Shown: positions 34,322-44,519 of the stretch, piece after piece
Layout: each line of letters begins with the position of its first letter
Position numbering within the stretch: position 1 is the first letter of the stretch
Source of the DNA: Endozoicomonas sp. ISHI1
Lineage (GTDB): Bacteria; Pseudomonadota; Gammaproteobacteria; Pseudomonadales; Endozoicomonadaceae
Direction of reading: 5' to 3'
DNA length: 64,000 nt
Assembly (NCBI RefSeq): GCF_024606225.1
Contig: NZ_JAGRPU010000017.1
Location: 59,551 to 123,550 of the forward strand
Program-made: the position numbers and the translations under genes
Notes under the pieces: model-generated
Seen by the model: the letters and a program-made list of their open reading frames with translations, nothing else
Databases searched by the model: none
Told to the model about the DNA's origin: nothing

Positions 34322-37087
34322 TCAGGTCTTCAGTTGAGACCCCAGCCCCAGGAGCACTTCGCCTCGCTGAATCACAAAGTCAGCAGTTCTCTGCTGCCTC
34401 TGCTCAAGCTCTTCCCGGTGCAACCAACTATTAGAAGGATTGACATCATTGGCCGTTTTTTGGGTAAATTCCTGCAATTGCAAAACATGCTCTCTGGCTC
34501 CGGTCAGCGCACTGGAACTCATAAAATGAGGGCTGACTGCGGCATCACCGACTGCCGTTATTGTCAATTCATGCCCGTCTTTTTGCTGGGTTACAACACT
34601 TTTCTCAACCCTGTGTTGCTGTACCGAAAAGGCCGAAGCAAATTTGTGATTGATTTTGTCCGATGTGGCTCCCAGTGATCTGGAGTCATCGATTCCGTAA
34701 TAATGGGCAACCGCCTGAAACCAGGCTTTTTGAACTGCCTTGACACCCTCTTTGGCTTTTTTCTCAGCCTGTTTATTAGCCTCTTCCGGATTAATGACAC
34801 CCGATCCCGGAGTCACACTGACCGCCACATTCCGCTTAATTTTCCCCTCCAGTTTTTTACAATACTGGCCAAAGGGCTTTGGCAACTCCATGCCAATGTA
34901 AACCAGATTCTTGTTCTCAAAACAGCGAGTCTGCATAACCCGATTCATAGTCTTATACTCAAGCTCTAGCAGATCCTTAGGGTCGACGACACTTTTTATT
35001 GAGTCAGCAGGTTCTGATAAAAGAAGCAGCTCTTTGGAAAGGCTCTCCCTGAAGTGTTCATGAAAATCCTTGTCAAAGACCACCACCTCTCTGAAATCCT
35101 GAAAGCTGTCCAGCTTCTGGCTGGGTAACTCTGCGCCTTTTTTACCTTCCCAGCTACAGACACCGTATGGCTCGGCACGGACAAGTACTTTGTCCTCCAT
35201 AAACTTGCCTCTCAGCTGGGTGTTTTTACCTCCGGCACAGATCAGCATATCCACAGGCCGATACTTGAACGTTTCCTCCGGGGTGTGATCTTTTGCCCTG
35301 CTCTGTCGCGCCACATCATAAGCAGGATTATAACGAGCCCTGACCTTGAAGCCCTCCTCCCCCGACTCTACCTCTTCAAGCTCGTAGGCAGCCATTCTTT
35401 CCAGACTGAAAGGCTGGTCACTGTCACTGGTCTTATCATAATTTCTGCCCATGAGCTCGGTCAGTCGGTAGTGTAATGCTTCTTCCAAACGATGAATGGT
35501 TATCTCGCCATAGCCATCGGGACGAACGATGCCCTTGCTTTCTTCACTTCCACCAAAAAGCTCGTAATAATGCTCACCCAGATAAAACTTCAGCATATCC
35601 ATCCATTTGGGGTCCAGCCTGACCACCTGAACTCTGTCGTATGCAGTACTTCTCTTCTCAAAGATGGCAACGTTGGCACCGGCTTCGAACTGTGACAATG
35701 CCAACGTCAGCCCTGTGGGGCCGGCCCCTTCAATAGCTACCCGGGGATGAGTTCTGGCCTCATCATGCTGTTTAATCAGCCAGTCGAGCTGCGCCAGATC
35801 AACCTCTTCTCCCCTCAGTGTGCCGATTTCCAGAATCTTCGATAGTTTTTCGTATTCCTCCTCCTCAACTATCCAGAAACCACGGTCTGAGAGCATTGCC
35901 ATGTCCCACCGTCTGCCCGCCGTCAACTGAATATTCAGCAGTACACGTCTTGATTCCGCTATCAGCTCTCTTTCTTCTTTGGTCAACGCCTCACCCGCTT
36001 TCAAGCGTTCTCTGATAGCTTCTACATCTAACTGGGTTACTTCATCACTCAGACGATCCAGCTCCGCTATCACCTGAGCTTTATCGTGAGCTAACTGAAA
36101 AAGCATCTGCTCAATGTCAATACCAAATCGCGATTCGAGTTCAGGATCACGGCTCATTGCGTCAATAAAGCGAGCAGTTTTCTGCTGCACCAACTCCCGT
36201 GGGTGGCCGTGAATAGAAGGTTCTTTGCGGGTGACATTAATGAAGAATTTCTTAATAACTCTAGCCAGGGCCTGGTCACGGTTTGTATGAGGAAAGCCAC
36301 TCCAGTTAGCCAATAACTGCTCATATTCATCTTCTGAAAGGCGTTCAGGCAAAGAGTGTATAACCTCCTCAATCACCTCATTGACCAGATCCCGAAAACC
36401 ATCTGATTGGCGGGTATCTTTAAAATGCTCTTCCAGCTTCGCAATATTCTGATTCAGCCTGCTGCTATCCGGTATTCGCTCAGGGGCAAGGAGCAAAGTC
36501 GTGTAATAACCTTTAATAGCCTGGCGGGCATCATAAAGGGAGACGGACGAAATGGTGTCAATCAGTTTTGGAAAGGCTTTTACTCCGTCTTCCGCCTCAT
36601 TGAGCATCATTCCTATGGACTCAGGTCCCTGAAACACGTTGAGGTTTTCGAGGTGGCTGAGAGTTTTTTCTCTCATCCTTTGCCTCTCCCCGGGGCTGAA
36701 CCCGGGGATAACACCCGTAGCGACAGCATTGATAAGACGGCTTCTATCCTGTGTATCCAGATGTTTGTCACGAAGCGCCATCAAGACCTGGTCGTACAAA
36801 ACAGCCTCGGCATCTCTTTTAGCTATGGCTCTAATCTCTCTTACTGACTTTCTGAGAGTAAAAAAGTCAAGCAGTCTTCTGAACAGGTTCTTACGGGGTT
36901 TGACCTTGACAACCTTTCTCCCTCTGAAAGTCGTCAAAGAGCCCTGCTCTGTTCTCTCAGGACATTCAGTCACTTCAATCCGGCCCACTCCTCCTTTTTT
37001 ATGAATCGCCTCAAGCTCTGAGACATTTTTCATCAAATCAACGAACTGAGAACTCGATCCTGGCCTGCCTGTGCCTCCTAAACTCAT
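34322..37087 (-). CDS. MICAL-like FAD monooxygenase paralogue 3
   Basis: A 921-residue protein starting at ATG 37087 (MSLGGTGRP), preceded by GGAGGCAGGGAG. It is the first gene of the array. It has the FAD motif VAIEGAGPTGLTLALSQFEA (near 453), FEKRSTAYDRVQVVRLDPK, ITIHRLEEALHYRLTEL, VDMLICAGGKNTQLRG and the GD motif VGDAAVSPHFMSSSALTGA (near 846). These follow in the same order as in the human MICAL monooxygenase domain. The N-terminal helical half shares the patch TFRGRKVVKVKPRKN with the paralogues. No signal peptide or membrane helix. Host-cell action is inferred from domain type and neighbours. Confidence 0.8.
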   Translation of the reverse strand: MSLGGTGRPGSSSQFVDLMKNVSELEAIHKKGGVGRIEVTECPERTEQGSLTTFRGRKVVKVKPRKNLFRRLLDFFTLRKSVREIRAIAKRDAEAVLYDQVLMALRDKHLDTQDRSRLINAVATGVIPGFSPGERQRMREKTLSHLENLNVFQGPESIGMMLNEAEDGVKAFPKLIDTISSVSLYDARQAIKGYYTTLLLAPERIPDSSRLNQNIAKLEEHFKDTRQSDGFRDLVNEVIEEVIHSLPERLSEDEYEQLLANWSGFPHTNRDQALARVIKKFFINVTRKEPSIHGHPRELVQQKTARFIDAMSRDPELESRFGIDIEQMLFQLAHDKAQVIAELDRLSDEVTQLDVEAIRERLKAGEALTKEERELIAESRRVLLNIQLTAGRRWDMAMLSDRGFWIVEEEEYEKLSKILEIGTLRGEEVDLAQLDWLIKQHDEARTHPRVAIEGAGPTGLTLALSQFEAGANVAIFEKRSTAYDRVQVVRLDPKWMDMLKFYLGEHYYELFGGSEESKGIVRPDGYGEITIHRLEEALHYRLTELMGRNYDKTSDSDQPFSLERMAAYELEEVESGEEGFKVRARYNPAYDVARQSRAKDHTPEETFKYRPVDMLICAGGKNTQLRGKFMEDKVLVRAEPYGVCSWEGKKGAELPSQKLDSFQDFREVVVFDKDFHEHFRESLSKELLLLSEPADSIKSVVDPKDLLELEYKTMNRVMQTRCFENKNLVYIGMELPKPFGQYCKKLEGKIKRNVAVSVTPGSGVINPEEANKQAEKKAKEGVKAVQKAWFQAVAHYYGIDDSRSLGATSDKINHKFASAFSVQQHRVEKSVVTQQKDGHELTITAVGDAAVSPHFMSSSALTGAREHVLQLQEFTQKTANDVNPSNSWLHREELEQRQQRTADFVIQRGEVLLGLGSQLKT

Positions 37088-37179
37088 AGCTCCCTGCCTC
37101 CGTGCCTGAGTGGTGCGTCAGATGCGACGAAAAAATAATATATCCGGTAACCGTCTCGCTTAATCATTCACTTAATAGT

Positions 37180-40100
37180 TTATACCGAGAGGCTACTGGC
37201 CTGGGACAGATCCATCAGCTCCCGATTGGCTACAGTAAACATGGCCATTTCGTGCACACTGGCATTACGAATTTCGGATAAAACAGCCTGCCAGCGAGCC
37301 ACTAGCCCGTGGTGCTGTACCATCCATTCATCCAGTTTCTGACTCAGATCTTCTTCACTCGCGGTATTAAGTAAACCAATAGTCAAAGCTCTCTGCTGCC
37401 AGATCAACTCATCACGAATACTGTCCCGGGCTAATGACTGCCAGTGATTCACAACTTCAATATTGCCCAGCTGTATGCTGTACCAGTTCAACTCTAATCG
37501 CTCACCCACCGCAAAGTAAGCAAGAGCAACCTTTTCGATGGGTTGTCCAATCTGATCGGCAGCCTGAATAATTGACAGGGCACTTAATAGGTGTCTCTGA
37601 CCACAGACGACTTTGGCCAGACTTTCCGGCACCTGGTCACTAATCATCCTGGCCATTTTACTATCCAGCTCTTCTCTCTCGGACTCGCTGAGGTAATCCG
37701 TGAACGATTCAACAAAACTGCTGATAAGTGGACCAAAATGTTCAATACTCTCTGCCGCCAGAAGATTCTGGCGCTTGAGTCGGATAAACCAGCGGCTGGC
37801 ACGACGAGTCAATTTAATCAACGACACCATCATCTGCTGCTGCGTAGTGGTGGTAAGCTGGTGATCCAGATTTTCGATGGCGTGCCAGTAATCTGAGATA
37901 CGGAAAACATCCCTTGCAACCATAAAGGCCCGGGCAATCTCTGCCGCACTGGCACCGGTAGTCTGACGAACCCTGAGCACATAAGTGATACCCATCATAT
38001 CGATCATATGATTGGCTATCTGGGTCGCTACAATTTCCCTTTTCAGACGGTGTTGATCAATCTGTTCTGAGAACTTTTCTACCAGGGTATCAGGAAAGGA
38101 GGTGTGCAACTCATTGGTCATATAGGGTTCATCAATAACATCCGAACTGATCAGTGCTTCCTTGAGATCTGCTTTGCTGTAGGAGATCAGCAGCGACAGT
38201 TCCGGACGGGTTAAACCCTGACCTGCTGCCAACCGTTCTGCAAGAGCCTCATTATCAGGCAGGAATTCAATAGACCGGTCGAGCTTACCTTCTCCTTCCA
38301 GATATTCCATGAAACGCTTGTATTCGTCCATGCGATAACGGGCTTCTGATTCTGCGAGGGAAATCGCTTGAGTCTGGCGATAGTTGTTGGAAAGAACCAG
38401 CCTTGAAACGTCGTCGGTCATGCTTTCCAGTAATGCATTACGCTGCTTCACGGTCATGTCACCACTGGCAACAATATCGTTGAGAAGAATCTTGATATTC
38501 ACCTCGTGGTCAGAACAATCAACCCCACCAGAGTTATCAATAAAGTCTGTATTCAATGCCCCGCCCTGCAGGGAATACTCAACCCTTCCCAACTGACTGA
38601 GACCCAGGTTGCCGCCTTCACCGACTACTCTCGCCCTGAGTTCACAGCCGTTAATACGAAGTGGATCATTAGCCTTGTCACCGACATCGGCATGACTTTC
38701 ATTGATAGCTTTCACATAGGTGCCAATACCACCATTCCAGATTAGGTCGACGGGAGCCCTCAAGAGTGAACGTATCAATTCGTTAGGCGTCATTCGGCCT
38801 GCTTTGATATCAAAGCGTTCCTTCATTTCGACCGATACTGTTATGGACTTGGCGTGGCGGGAGAAGATACCACCGCCTTTAGAAATAAGAGATTTGTCAT
38901 AATCCTGCCAGCTGGAACGGGGAAGATTAAACAACCTCTGCCGTTCAAGATAACTGCGCTTTACATCAGGGTTTGGATCAACAAATATGTTTTGATGGTT
39001 GAAGGCAGCGACCATTTCCAGAGTTTCAGATGAGAGCATGCCATTGCCAAAAACATCTCCTGACATATCCCCAACCCCAATGACCGAGATCGGATCTTCC
39101 TGAACGTTCACACCGCGTTCACGGAAATGACGCTGTACCGAAACCCAGGCTCCCTTGGCGGTAATACCCATTTTCTTATGATCGTAACCCACACTACCAC
39201 CAGAAGCGAAAGCATCGCCCAGCCAGAAACCGTATTCGTTGGCAATCTCATTGGCAACGTCAGAGAATGTAGCAGTTCCCTTGTCAGCTGCTACGACCAG
39301 ATAAGTATCATCATCGTCATAAAATACGACAGACTTCGGATGAACAACATCGGATTCGGAAAGGTTATCAGTGACATCCAGCAAGGCACGGATAAATGTC
39401 TGATAACAGGCCACTCCTTCTTCCATGATAGCTTCCCGATGACCGTCTACCGGCAGCTGTTTAGCAACAAAGCCCCCTTTGGCACCCACCGGAACAATCA
39501 GGGCATTCTTGACCTGCTGAGCCTTCACCAAACCCAGGATCTCAGTCCGGTAATCTTCCACCCTGTCAGACCAACGCAGCCCTCCCCGAGCGACTTTGCC
39601 ACCGCGAAGATGAATACCTTCCACCCTGGGAGAGTAAACAAATATTTCGTAAAGTGGCACCGGCTTTGGAATATCAGGAATCTCCCGTGGTGACAACTTA
39701 TAGGAAATATACGACTTCGTATTACCATCAGAATCAAGCTGGTAAAAGTTGGTTCTCAGAGTAGCCATGATCACACTCTGAAAGCGGCGAACAATCCGGT
39801 CTTCAGTGAGTACCGTTACCTGATCCAAAGCCTCAAGAATGGCTTGCTGAATCTGCTGCTGTCGACCAAGCCGTTGAGGATTAGACAGAGAAAGCTCCGG
39901 GTTAAAGCGTGTTTCGAAAAGCTCTACCAGCAAACAGGTGATTTTTATATTATTGCATAAGGTTTCGGCAATATAAGTTTGACTAAAACCCATACGAATC
40001 TGTTTGATGTATCGGGAATAAGACCGGAGCATGGCGACCTGACGCCAGCTCATTCCGCAAGCCAGCACCAACAGATTAAACCGGTCATTCTCAGCCTCCC

Positions 40101-41994
40101 CAAACCAGACCTTTTCAAACGCCACCTTGAATGTCTTGCCAACTTTCTGGATATCCATTGACTTCTGAGGGTCATAGCTCAACAGAAAATCATGAATCCA
40201 AATGACCTGACCATCGCTCTTGCGAATAAGATAGGGATACTCAGCCAGTACCCTCAGTCCAAGATTCTCGATAATCGGAATCTGGTCAGCCAGTGGCAGA
40301 GGTTCGACATAATGATAGAGCTTGAAGTGAATACGGCCAGGCTCATCATTCAGGGAGCGGTAGAACCCCATAGACAGCGATGTCTTATCATTGATGCGTT
40401 CAAAGTGTTCAACATCAACAACCGCTGACTCAGGAGAAAATGCTTCCTTGTAACCGGCAGAAAAGCCTGAGGCATACCTGGCAATCAATTGATTGCCCTT
40501 GGCTTCTCCATTGGACTCCAGGAGCGCTGAACGAAATTCATCAATCCAGGAGCTGGTTGCCAGAGCCAGCTCATCATTGATTGCTTCCAGATCATACTCA
40601 ATTCGTCCACGCAGTTTGAATATAAAATGTACTCTGGCGAGAACAGACTCAGAAAAATACGTGGTAAACTCCGAATCAACAGCTTGAAGTCGTTGACACA
40701 GAATCTCTTCCATTTTTATACGGAGACCGGTGCTGTAAACATCTCTGGGTACAAACACCAGTGCAGAACAAAAAGTGCCATAAGGATCCTGACGGATATA
40801 GATCCTGATCTTTTTTCGCTCCTGAATTCGGAGAATGGACATAGCCGTGGCGAACAGCTGGTCTCTGGGTGTCTGGAACAATTCATCCCGGGGGAAGACT
40901 TCCAGAATCTGCTCCAGTTCCTTGCCATGATGACTCTTTGGATCAAGTTCGGAGCGCTCAATCACTTCTCGGGTCTTGTGGTTAATATAAGGTATAGAGA
41001 AAGGGCTCTGACGATACACCGGAGAAGTATAAAGCCCGACAATTCTGGCCTCACCCTCCACCGAACCGTCCTCTGCGAATTGTCGTACGGTGATGAAGTC
41101 AGGATAGGCGGGACGGTGGACGCTTGAACGAACCGCTGCCTTGGAGAAGGAGAGCCAGTCTTTTTGCTCAAAGAAGTCCTTTTCTATAAAAGGTTCCAGT
41201 TTGAGTTGACCGATTTCCCCCTTATGGGTGGTTCTCAAAAGCCCCAGCAATGAATCGGAAGGACGAATAATCTGTCGCTGACCTTCTCTTTCCACCACTT
41301 TGAGCTCTTCGTAACCAAGAAAAGTGAAGTTATTGCTCAGCAACCAGTTTAGGAACTCCTTAACCTGTTCAGCCTGCCCCCCCGTCATGGAGCTGGCCAA
41401 TTGCTCAACACGACCGGACATGGGTCGGTAGTCTTCGACTACCCTGACCACATCCGCCATCACTGCGGCCACCTGCTCGGCAATAACATCCAGTTCTTCT
41501 TCATTATCCTGACGATCAATCTCTACATAGATAATCGCCTCCCTGTGAACCGTTGCCTCAGCGTCCATATCGAATACCAGATTAAACTGGCTGTCCCTGC
41601 GGTTATGAATGACGGTATTGCGCAGGTTATGGATGGTTAGCCCGCGTTCATTCAATTTCATTCTCAGGGAGTCTACAAGGAAAGGCATATCCCGGTGAAT
41701 GAGTCTGAGGATGCTATGGGTCGAGTGCCAGCCATGGTGAGGATAATCCGGATTCAATACCTCTATCTCCGGACTGTCAGGGTTATGGTGCTGGATAAAC
41801 TTCCAGAACGAGAGGGTTGAGCCCAGAAGATCCCGACGCTTGCATTTGCTCAACTCCTGTCGAATATCCATGGAATAGTACTGATAGACAAACTCACGGA
41901 GGGCTTCTTTCTGCTGTTCGGGTATCTGGTTGCTTAACTCCTCAACAATTTTGTCCAAATACTCCTTTCGTTCCATAGTCTCGTGATGACCCAT
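37180..41994 (-). CDS. gdhB: NAD-specific glutamate dehydrogenase, large (180 kDa) type
   Basis: A 1604-residue cytosolic enzyme that oxidises glutamate to 2-oxoglutarate and ammonia with NAD+, mainly catabolic. The catalytic core (about residues 700-1200) shows GLRWSDRVEDYRTEILGLVK, then VPVGAKGGFVAKQLP with the active lysine, VVAADKGTATFSDVANEIA, and the NAD-fold segment SVIGVGDMSGDVFGNGML. The long N-terminal region has ACT-like regulatory segments (for example HSILRLIHRDMPFLVDSLRMK). Length and order match the Pseudomonas/Streptomyces L_180 class. ATG 41994 has GGAG eight bases upstream. It is divergent from the moxR operon. Confidence 0.95.
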   Translation of the reverse strand: MGHHETMERKEYLDKIVEELSNQIPEQQKEALREFVYQYYSMDIRQELSKCKRRDLLGSTLSFWKFIQHHNPDSPEIEVLNPDYPHHGWHSTHSILRLIHRDMPFLVDSLRMKLNERGLTIHNLRNTVIHNRRDSQFNLVFDMDAEATVHREAIIYVEIDRQDNEEELDVIAEQVAAVMADVVRVVEDYRPMSGRVEQLASSMTGGQAEQVKEFLNWLLSNNFTFLGYEELKVVEREGQRQIIRPSDSLLGLLRTTHKGEIGQLKLEPFIEKDFFEQKDWLSFSKAAVRSSVHRPAYPDFITVRQFAEDGSVEGEARIVGLYTSPVYRQSPFSIPYINHKTREVIERSELDPKSHHGKELEQILEVFPRDELFQTPRDQLFATAMSILRIQERKKIRIYIRQDPYGTFCSALVFVPRDVYSTGLRIKMEEILCQRLQAVDSEFTTYFSESVLARVHFIFKLRGRIEYDLEAINDELALATSSWIDEFRSALLESNGEAKGNQLIARYASGFSAGYKEAFSPESAVVDVEHFERINDKTSLSMGFYRSLNDEPGRIHFKLYHYVEPLPLADQIPIIENLGLRVLAEYPYLIRKSDGQVIWIHDFLLSYDPQKSMDIQKVGKTFKVAFEKVWFGEAENDRFNLLVLACGMSWRQVAMLRSYSRYIKQIRMGFSQTYIAETLCNNIKITCLLVELFETRFNPELSLSNPQRLGRQQQIQQAILEALDQVTVLTEDRIVRRFQSVIMATLRTNFYQLDSDGNTKSYISYKLSPREIPDIPKPVPLYEIFVYSPRVEGIHLRGGKVARGGLRWSDRVEDYRTEILGLVKAQQVKNALIVPVGAKGGFVAKQLPVDGHREAIMEEGVACYQTFIRALLDVTDNLSESDVVHPKSVVFYDDDDTYLVVAADKGTATFSDVANEIANEYGFWLGDAFASGGSVGYDHKKMGITAKGAWVSVQRHFRERGVNVQEDPISVIGVGDMSGDVFGNGMLSSETLEMVAAFNHQNIFVDPNPDVKRSYLERQRLFNLPRSSWQDYDKSLISKGGGIFSRHAKSITVSVEMKERFDIKAGRMTPNELIRSLLRAPVDLIWNGGIGTYVKAINESHADVGDKANDPLRINGCELRARVVGEGGNLGLSQLGRVEYSLQGGALNTDFIDNSGGVDCSDHEVNIKILLNDIVASGDMTVKQRNALLESMTDDVSRLVLSNNYRQTQAISLAESEARYRMDEYKRFMEYLEGEGKLDRSIEFLPDNEALAERLAAGQGLTRPELSLLISYSKADLKEALISSDVIDEPYMTNELHTSFPDTLVEKFSEQIDQHRLKREIVATQIANHMIDMMGITYVLRVRQTTGASAAEIARAFMVARDVFRISDYWHAIENLDHQLTTTTQQQMMVSLIKLTRRASRWFIRLKRQNLLAAESIEHFGPLISSFVESFTDYLSESEREELDSKMARMISDQVPESLAKVVCGQRHLLSALSIIQAADQIGQPIEKVALAYFAVGERLELNWYSIQLGNIEVVNHWQSLARDSIRDELIWQQRALTIGLLNTASEEDLSQKLDEWMVQHHGLVARWQAVLSEIRNASVHEMAMFTVANRELMDLSQASSLSV

Positions 41995-42606
41995 GCTGGC
42001 ATCTCCGGATAAGAAAATGTATTGCCAGGGACCGTTGACGTCCTTGTCGGCCTGAAAATGACCACGTCAACAGCTTCTGAATAACAACTGATCCTGTTCA
42101 AGAACCCTGTTGGCCGTGACAGACACATTGAACAGGTTTATAGCCTGAAAGGAAACTTTTCAGGGAAAGACGCTGTCTAAAGCGAATTCACCCGATCTAT
42201 TACCAACTTATCGACCTTTGCACCCTAATTAAAGAGTCTGGAATATCTCTGTCCAGAATTCGAAAAGAGGCTGTCAGTTTTCAGACAGCTTCCCATGAAC
42301 AACTAGACCTGAGCAGACACTGAACCTATATTACAATGTCTCTACTTGAACTATAGGTAAAGGCGTTGCGCTTTGCCCATCAGGACTTTCAGCATGGATA
42401 AATACCGTTGATCCATCGATAAGACTGAAGGCAACAGGTAGAACAGGATGAACCGTCGGCTGACAATATCGGAGCCTTATAGAAGCAATATCTAAAGGCG
42501 CCCCATTGTCGCTGTCCGGATACGATAACGAACTTACATAACCACAGGCAGCTGTCAGGTATATCCGCTGTTCAGCTGCCGGGAGCTATCAGGGATTCAG
42601 GATTCT
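41995..42606. other. Intergenic region between gdhB and the moxR operon
   Basis: About 610 bases between two divergent transcription units; it must hold both promoters. I see no coding frame, tRNA or strong repeat in it. Confidence 0.5.
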
Positions 42607-43569
42607 ATGTCTAACAATTCAGAATTGAATGAACTCAGACAATACCTCTGTAGCTGTATTGTCGGACAGGAGCATCTGGTTGACCGTTTATTAATTACCC
42701 TGCTGGCCGATGGCCACCTGCTGGTCGAAGGCGCCCCCGGTCTGGCAAAAACCCGGGCCGTTAAAGCGTTGGCCGACGGTCTGGAGGCTGGATTCCACCG
42801 TATTCAGTTCACACCCGACCTGCTGCCAGCAGATGTAACGGGTACCGATATTTATATCCCTGAAGACGGCAGCTTCCGTTTCCAGCCGGGCCCTATCTTT
42901 CAAAATCTGGTGTTGGCCGATGAGATCAACCGCTCGCCTGCCAAAGTTCAGTCCGCTTTGCTGGAAGCCATGGCTGAGCGTCAGGTCAGCATGGGCCGGA
43001 AAACCTACCCACTCCCCAAAGTGTTCATGGTCATGGCCACCCAGAACCCGATTGAACAGGAAGGCACATACCCTCTTCCGGAAGCTCAGCTGGACCGCTT
43101 TCTGATGCACGTTCGGGTCAGTTACCCCGATGTCGAAGCCGAGCGACAAATTCTCAGACTCGCTCGTGGTGAAGCCATGAAACAGTCTCCGGTAAAACCG
43201 GTCACGCCCCTGACTCAGGCCAACGTTCTTGCCGCAAGACAGAAAGCTCTGGCCGTTCATATGGAACCCGTGGTTGAGGAATACATTGTTCAGCTGATCA
43301 ATGCCACCCGTCACCCGGCCCTTTACAATGAACGTCTGGGTGAATACCTGGATTACGGTGCCAGCCCCCGGGGTACGATTGCCCTGGATCGATGCGCCCG
43401 CGCCAGAGCCTGGCTGAACGACAGGGACTATGTCAGCCCGGATGACGTTCAGGCAGTTGCCCACGATGTCCTTCGGCACCGACTGTTGCTGACTTTCGAA
43501 GCCGAGGCCGAAGGAAAAGATGCTGATCACATCATTGATCAGTTACTGAACCTGGTTCCCGTTGCCTGA
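42607..43569 (+). CDS. MoxR-family AAA+ ATPase
   Basis: A 320-residue chaperone-like ATPase. Walker A is EGAPGLAKTRAVKAL, Walker B is LVLADEINRSPAKVQSALLE, and sensor 1 is VFMVMATQNPIEQEGTYPLP followed by EAQLDRFLMHV, all typical of MoxR. MoxR proteins work with VWA-domain partners in assembling or maturing envelope protein complexes. It is first in a six-gene operon, 14 bases ahead of the DUF58 gene. Confidence 0.94.
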   Translation: MSNNSELNELRQYLCSCIVGQEHLVDRLLITLLADGHLLVEGAPGLAKTRAVKALADGLEAGFHRIQFTPDLLPADVTGTDIYIPEDGSFRFQPGPIFQNLVLADEINRSPAKVQSALLEAMAERQVSMGRKTYPLPKVFMVMATQNPIEQEGTYPLPEAQLDRFLMHVRVSYPDVEAERQILRLARGEAMKQSPVKPVTPLTQANVLAARQKALAVHMEPVVEEYIVQLINATRHPALYNERLGEYLDYGASPRGTIALDRCARARAWLNDRDYVSPDDVQAVAHDVLRHRLLLTFEAEAEGKDADHIIDQLLNLVPVA

Positions 43570-43583
43570 GCCAGGAGCAAAGC

Positions 43584-44519
43584 ATGAGTGGAGCATACTC
43601 ACAACTGAATGAGCTGGTCAGCCTGCGTTTTCAGGCCAGAGAACTGGCCATTTTCCGTCAAAATCATTCCCACAGTCTGCTGGCAGGTACCGGCTATTCC
43701 CCTTTCAAGGGCAGAGGGATTGACTTTGAGGAGGTGCGTGCTTATCAACCGGGTGACGACATCCGGTCCATTGACTGGCGTGTCACTGCACGCAGGATGA
43801 AACCTCACACAAAACTTTTCAGGGAAGAGCGCGAGCGCCCGGTACTGGTTATGGTTGACCAGAGCCATTCGATGTTTTTTGGCAGTCAGTTAAACTTCAA
43901 GTCTGTCACTGCTGTCGAGGCTGGTGCCCTACTGGCCTGGGCCACGCTCCTGCACAGTGACCGTATTGGAGGTCTGATTTTTGATGAACAGGGACTCAGT
44001 GAGATTCGTCCCAAGCGTTCTAAAAAAACCTTGATGCACCTGCTCAACAAGCTTGAACACCATAATAGAAGCCTTAAGGCTGAAACCATTCCTCACCACC
44101 AACAGGACAACTATCTGAGCAAAGCATTGCGACACGCTCGCAGGGTCGCCCACCCGGGCACTCATGTTTTCGTTATCAGTGATTTTCAGCGACTTGACGA
44201 AGAGAGCTTTCGTCACCTGTCCCGGCTTTCAGGACATTGTGAATTAATCGCCGTACAAGTGACAGATCCACTGGAATCTGAGCTACCCAGACCGGGGCGC
44301 TATGACATTACCAATGGCATTCACCGGCAAACTATCAATACACGCTCCAGAGACCTTCGCCAGAAATACCGATCCCGGCATCATCGTTTCCAGACCTTAC
44401 TAAAAGACCAGCTGGCCAGCCTAAAGGTGCCTCTTCTGGAGCTAGGGACTGATCAGGACACAGGCAGTCAGCTTCAAGCCTGGTTTGGCTCCCGAATGAA
44501 TCCCCGGAGGTCGGTATGA
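43584..44519 (+). CDS. DUF58 domain protein (VWA-like), partner of MoxR
   Basis: A 311-residue protein with the DUF58 segment RAYQPGDDIRSIDWRVTARR followed by TKLFREERERPVLVMVDQS, where DQSHSMF is a VWA-like metal site (DxSxS). There is no membrane helix. It starts after CCAGGAGCAAAGC and overlaps the next gene by four bases (ATGA), implying coupled translation. DUF58 proteins always accompany MoxR ATPases; their precise task is unknown. Confidence 0.92.
   Translation: MSGAYSQLNELVSLRFQARELAIFRQNHSHSLLAGTGYSPFKGRGIDFEEVRAYQPGDDIRSIDWRVTARRMKPHTKLFREERERPVLVMVDQSHSMFFGSQLNFKSVTAVEAGALLAWATLLHSDRIGGLIFDEQGLSEIRPKRSKKTLMHLLNKLEHHNRSLKAETIPHHQQDNYLSKALRHARRVAHPGTHVFVISDFQRLDEESFRHLSRLSGHCELIAVQVTDPLESELPRPGRYDITNGIHRQTINTRSRDLRQKYRSRHHRFQTLLKDQLASLKVPLLELGTDQDTGSQLQAWFGSRMNPRRSV

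Larger units (their letters stand above)
28685..37087 (-). repeat. Three-fold tandem duplication of a 2.8-kb unit
   Basis: Three co-oriented genes and their intergenic spacers (31427-31510 and 34238-34321) are related in sequence throughout. Spacers share the run AACGATAAA and a TTATTGA(T/C)CAATGCAACCG block, showing that whole gene-plus-spacer units were duplicated. Unit 1 is the most diverged, units 2 and 3 most alike. Confidence 0.85.
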
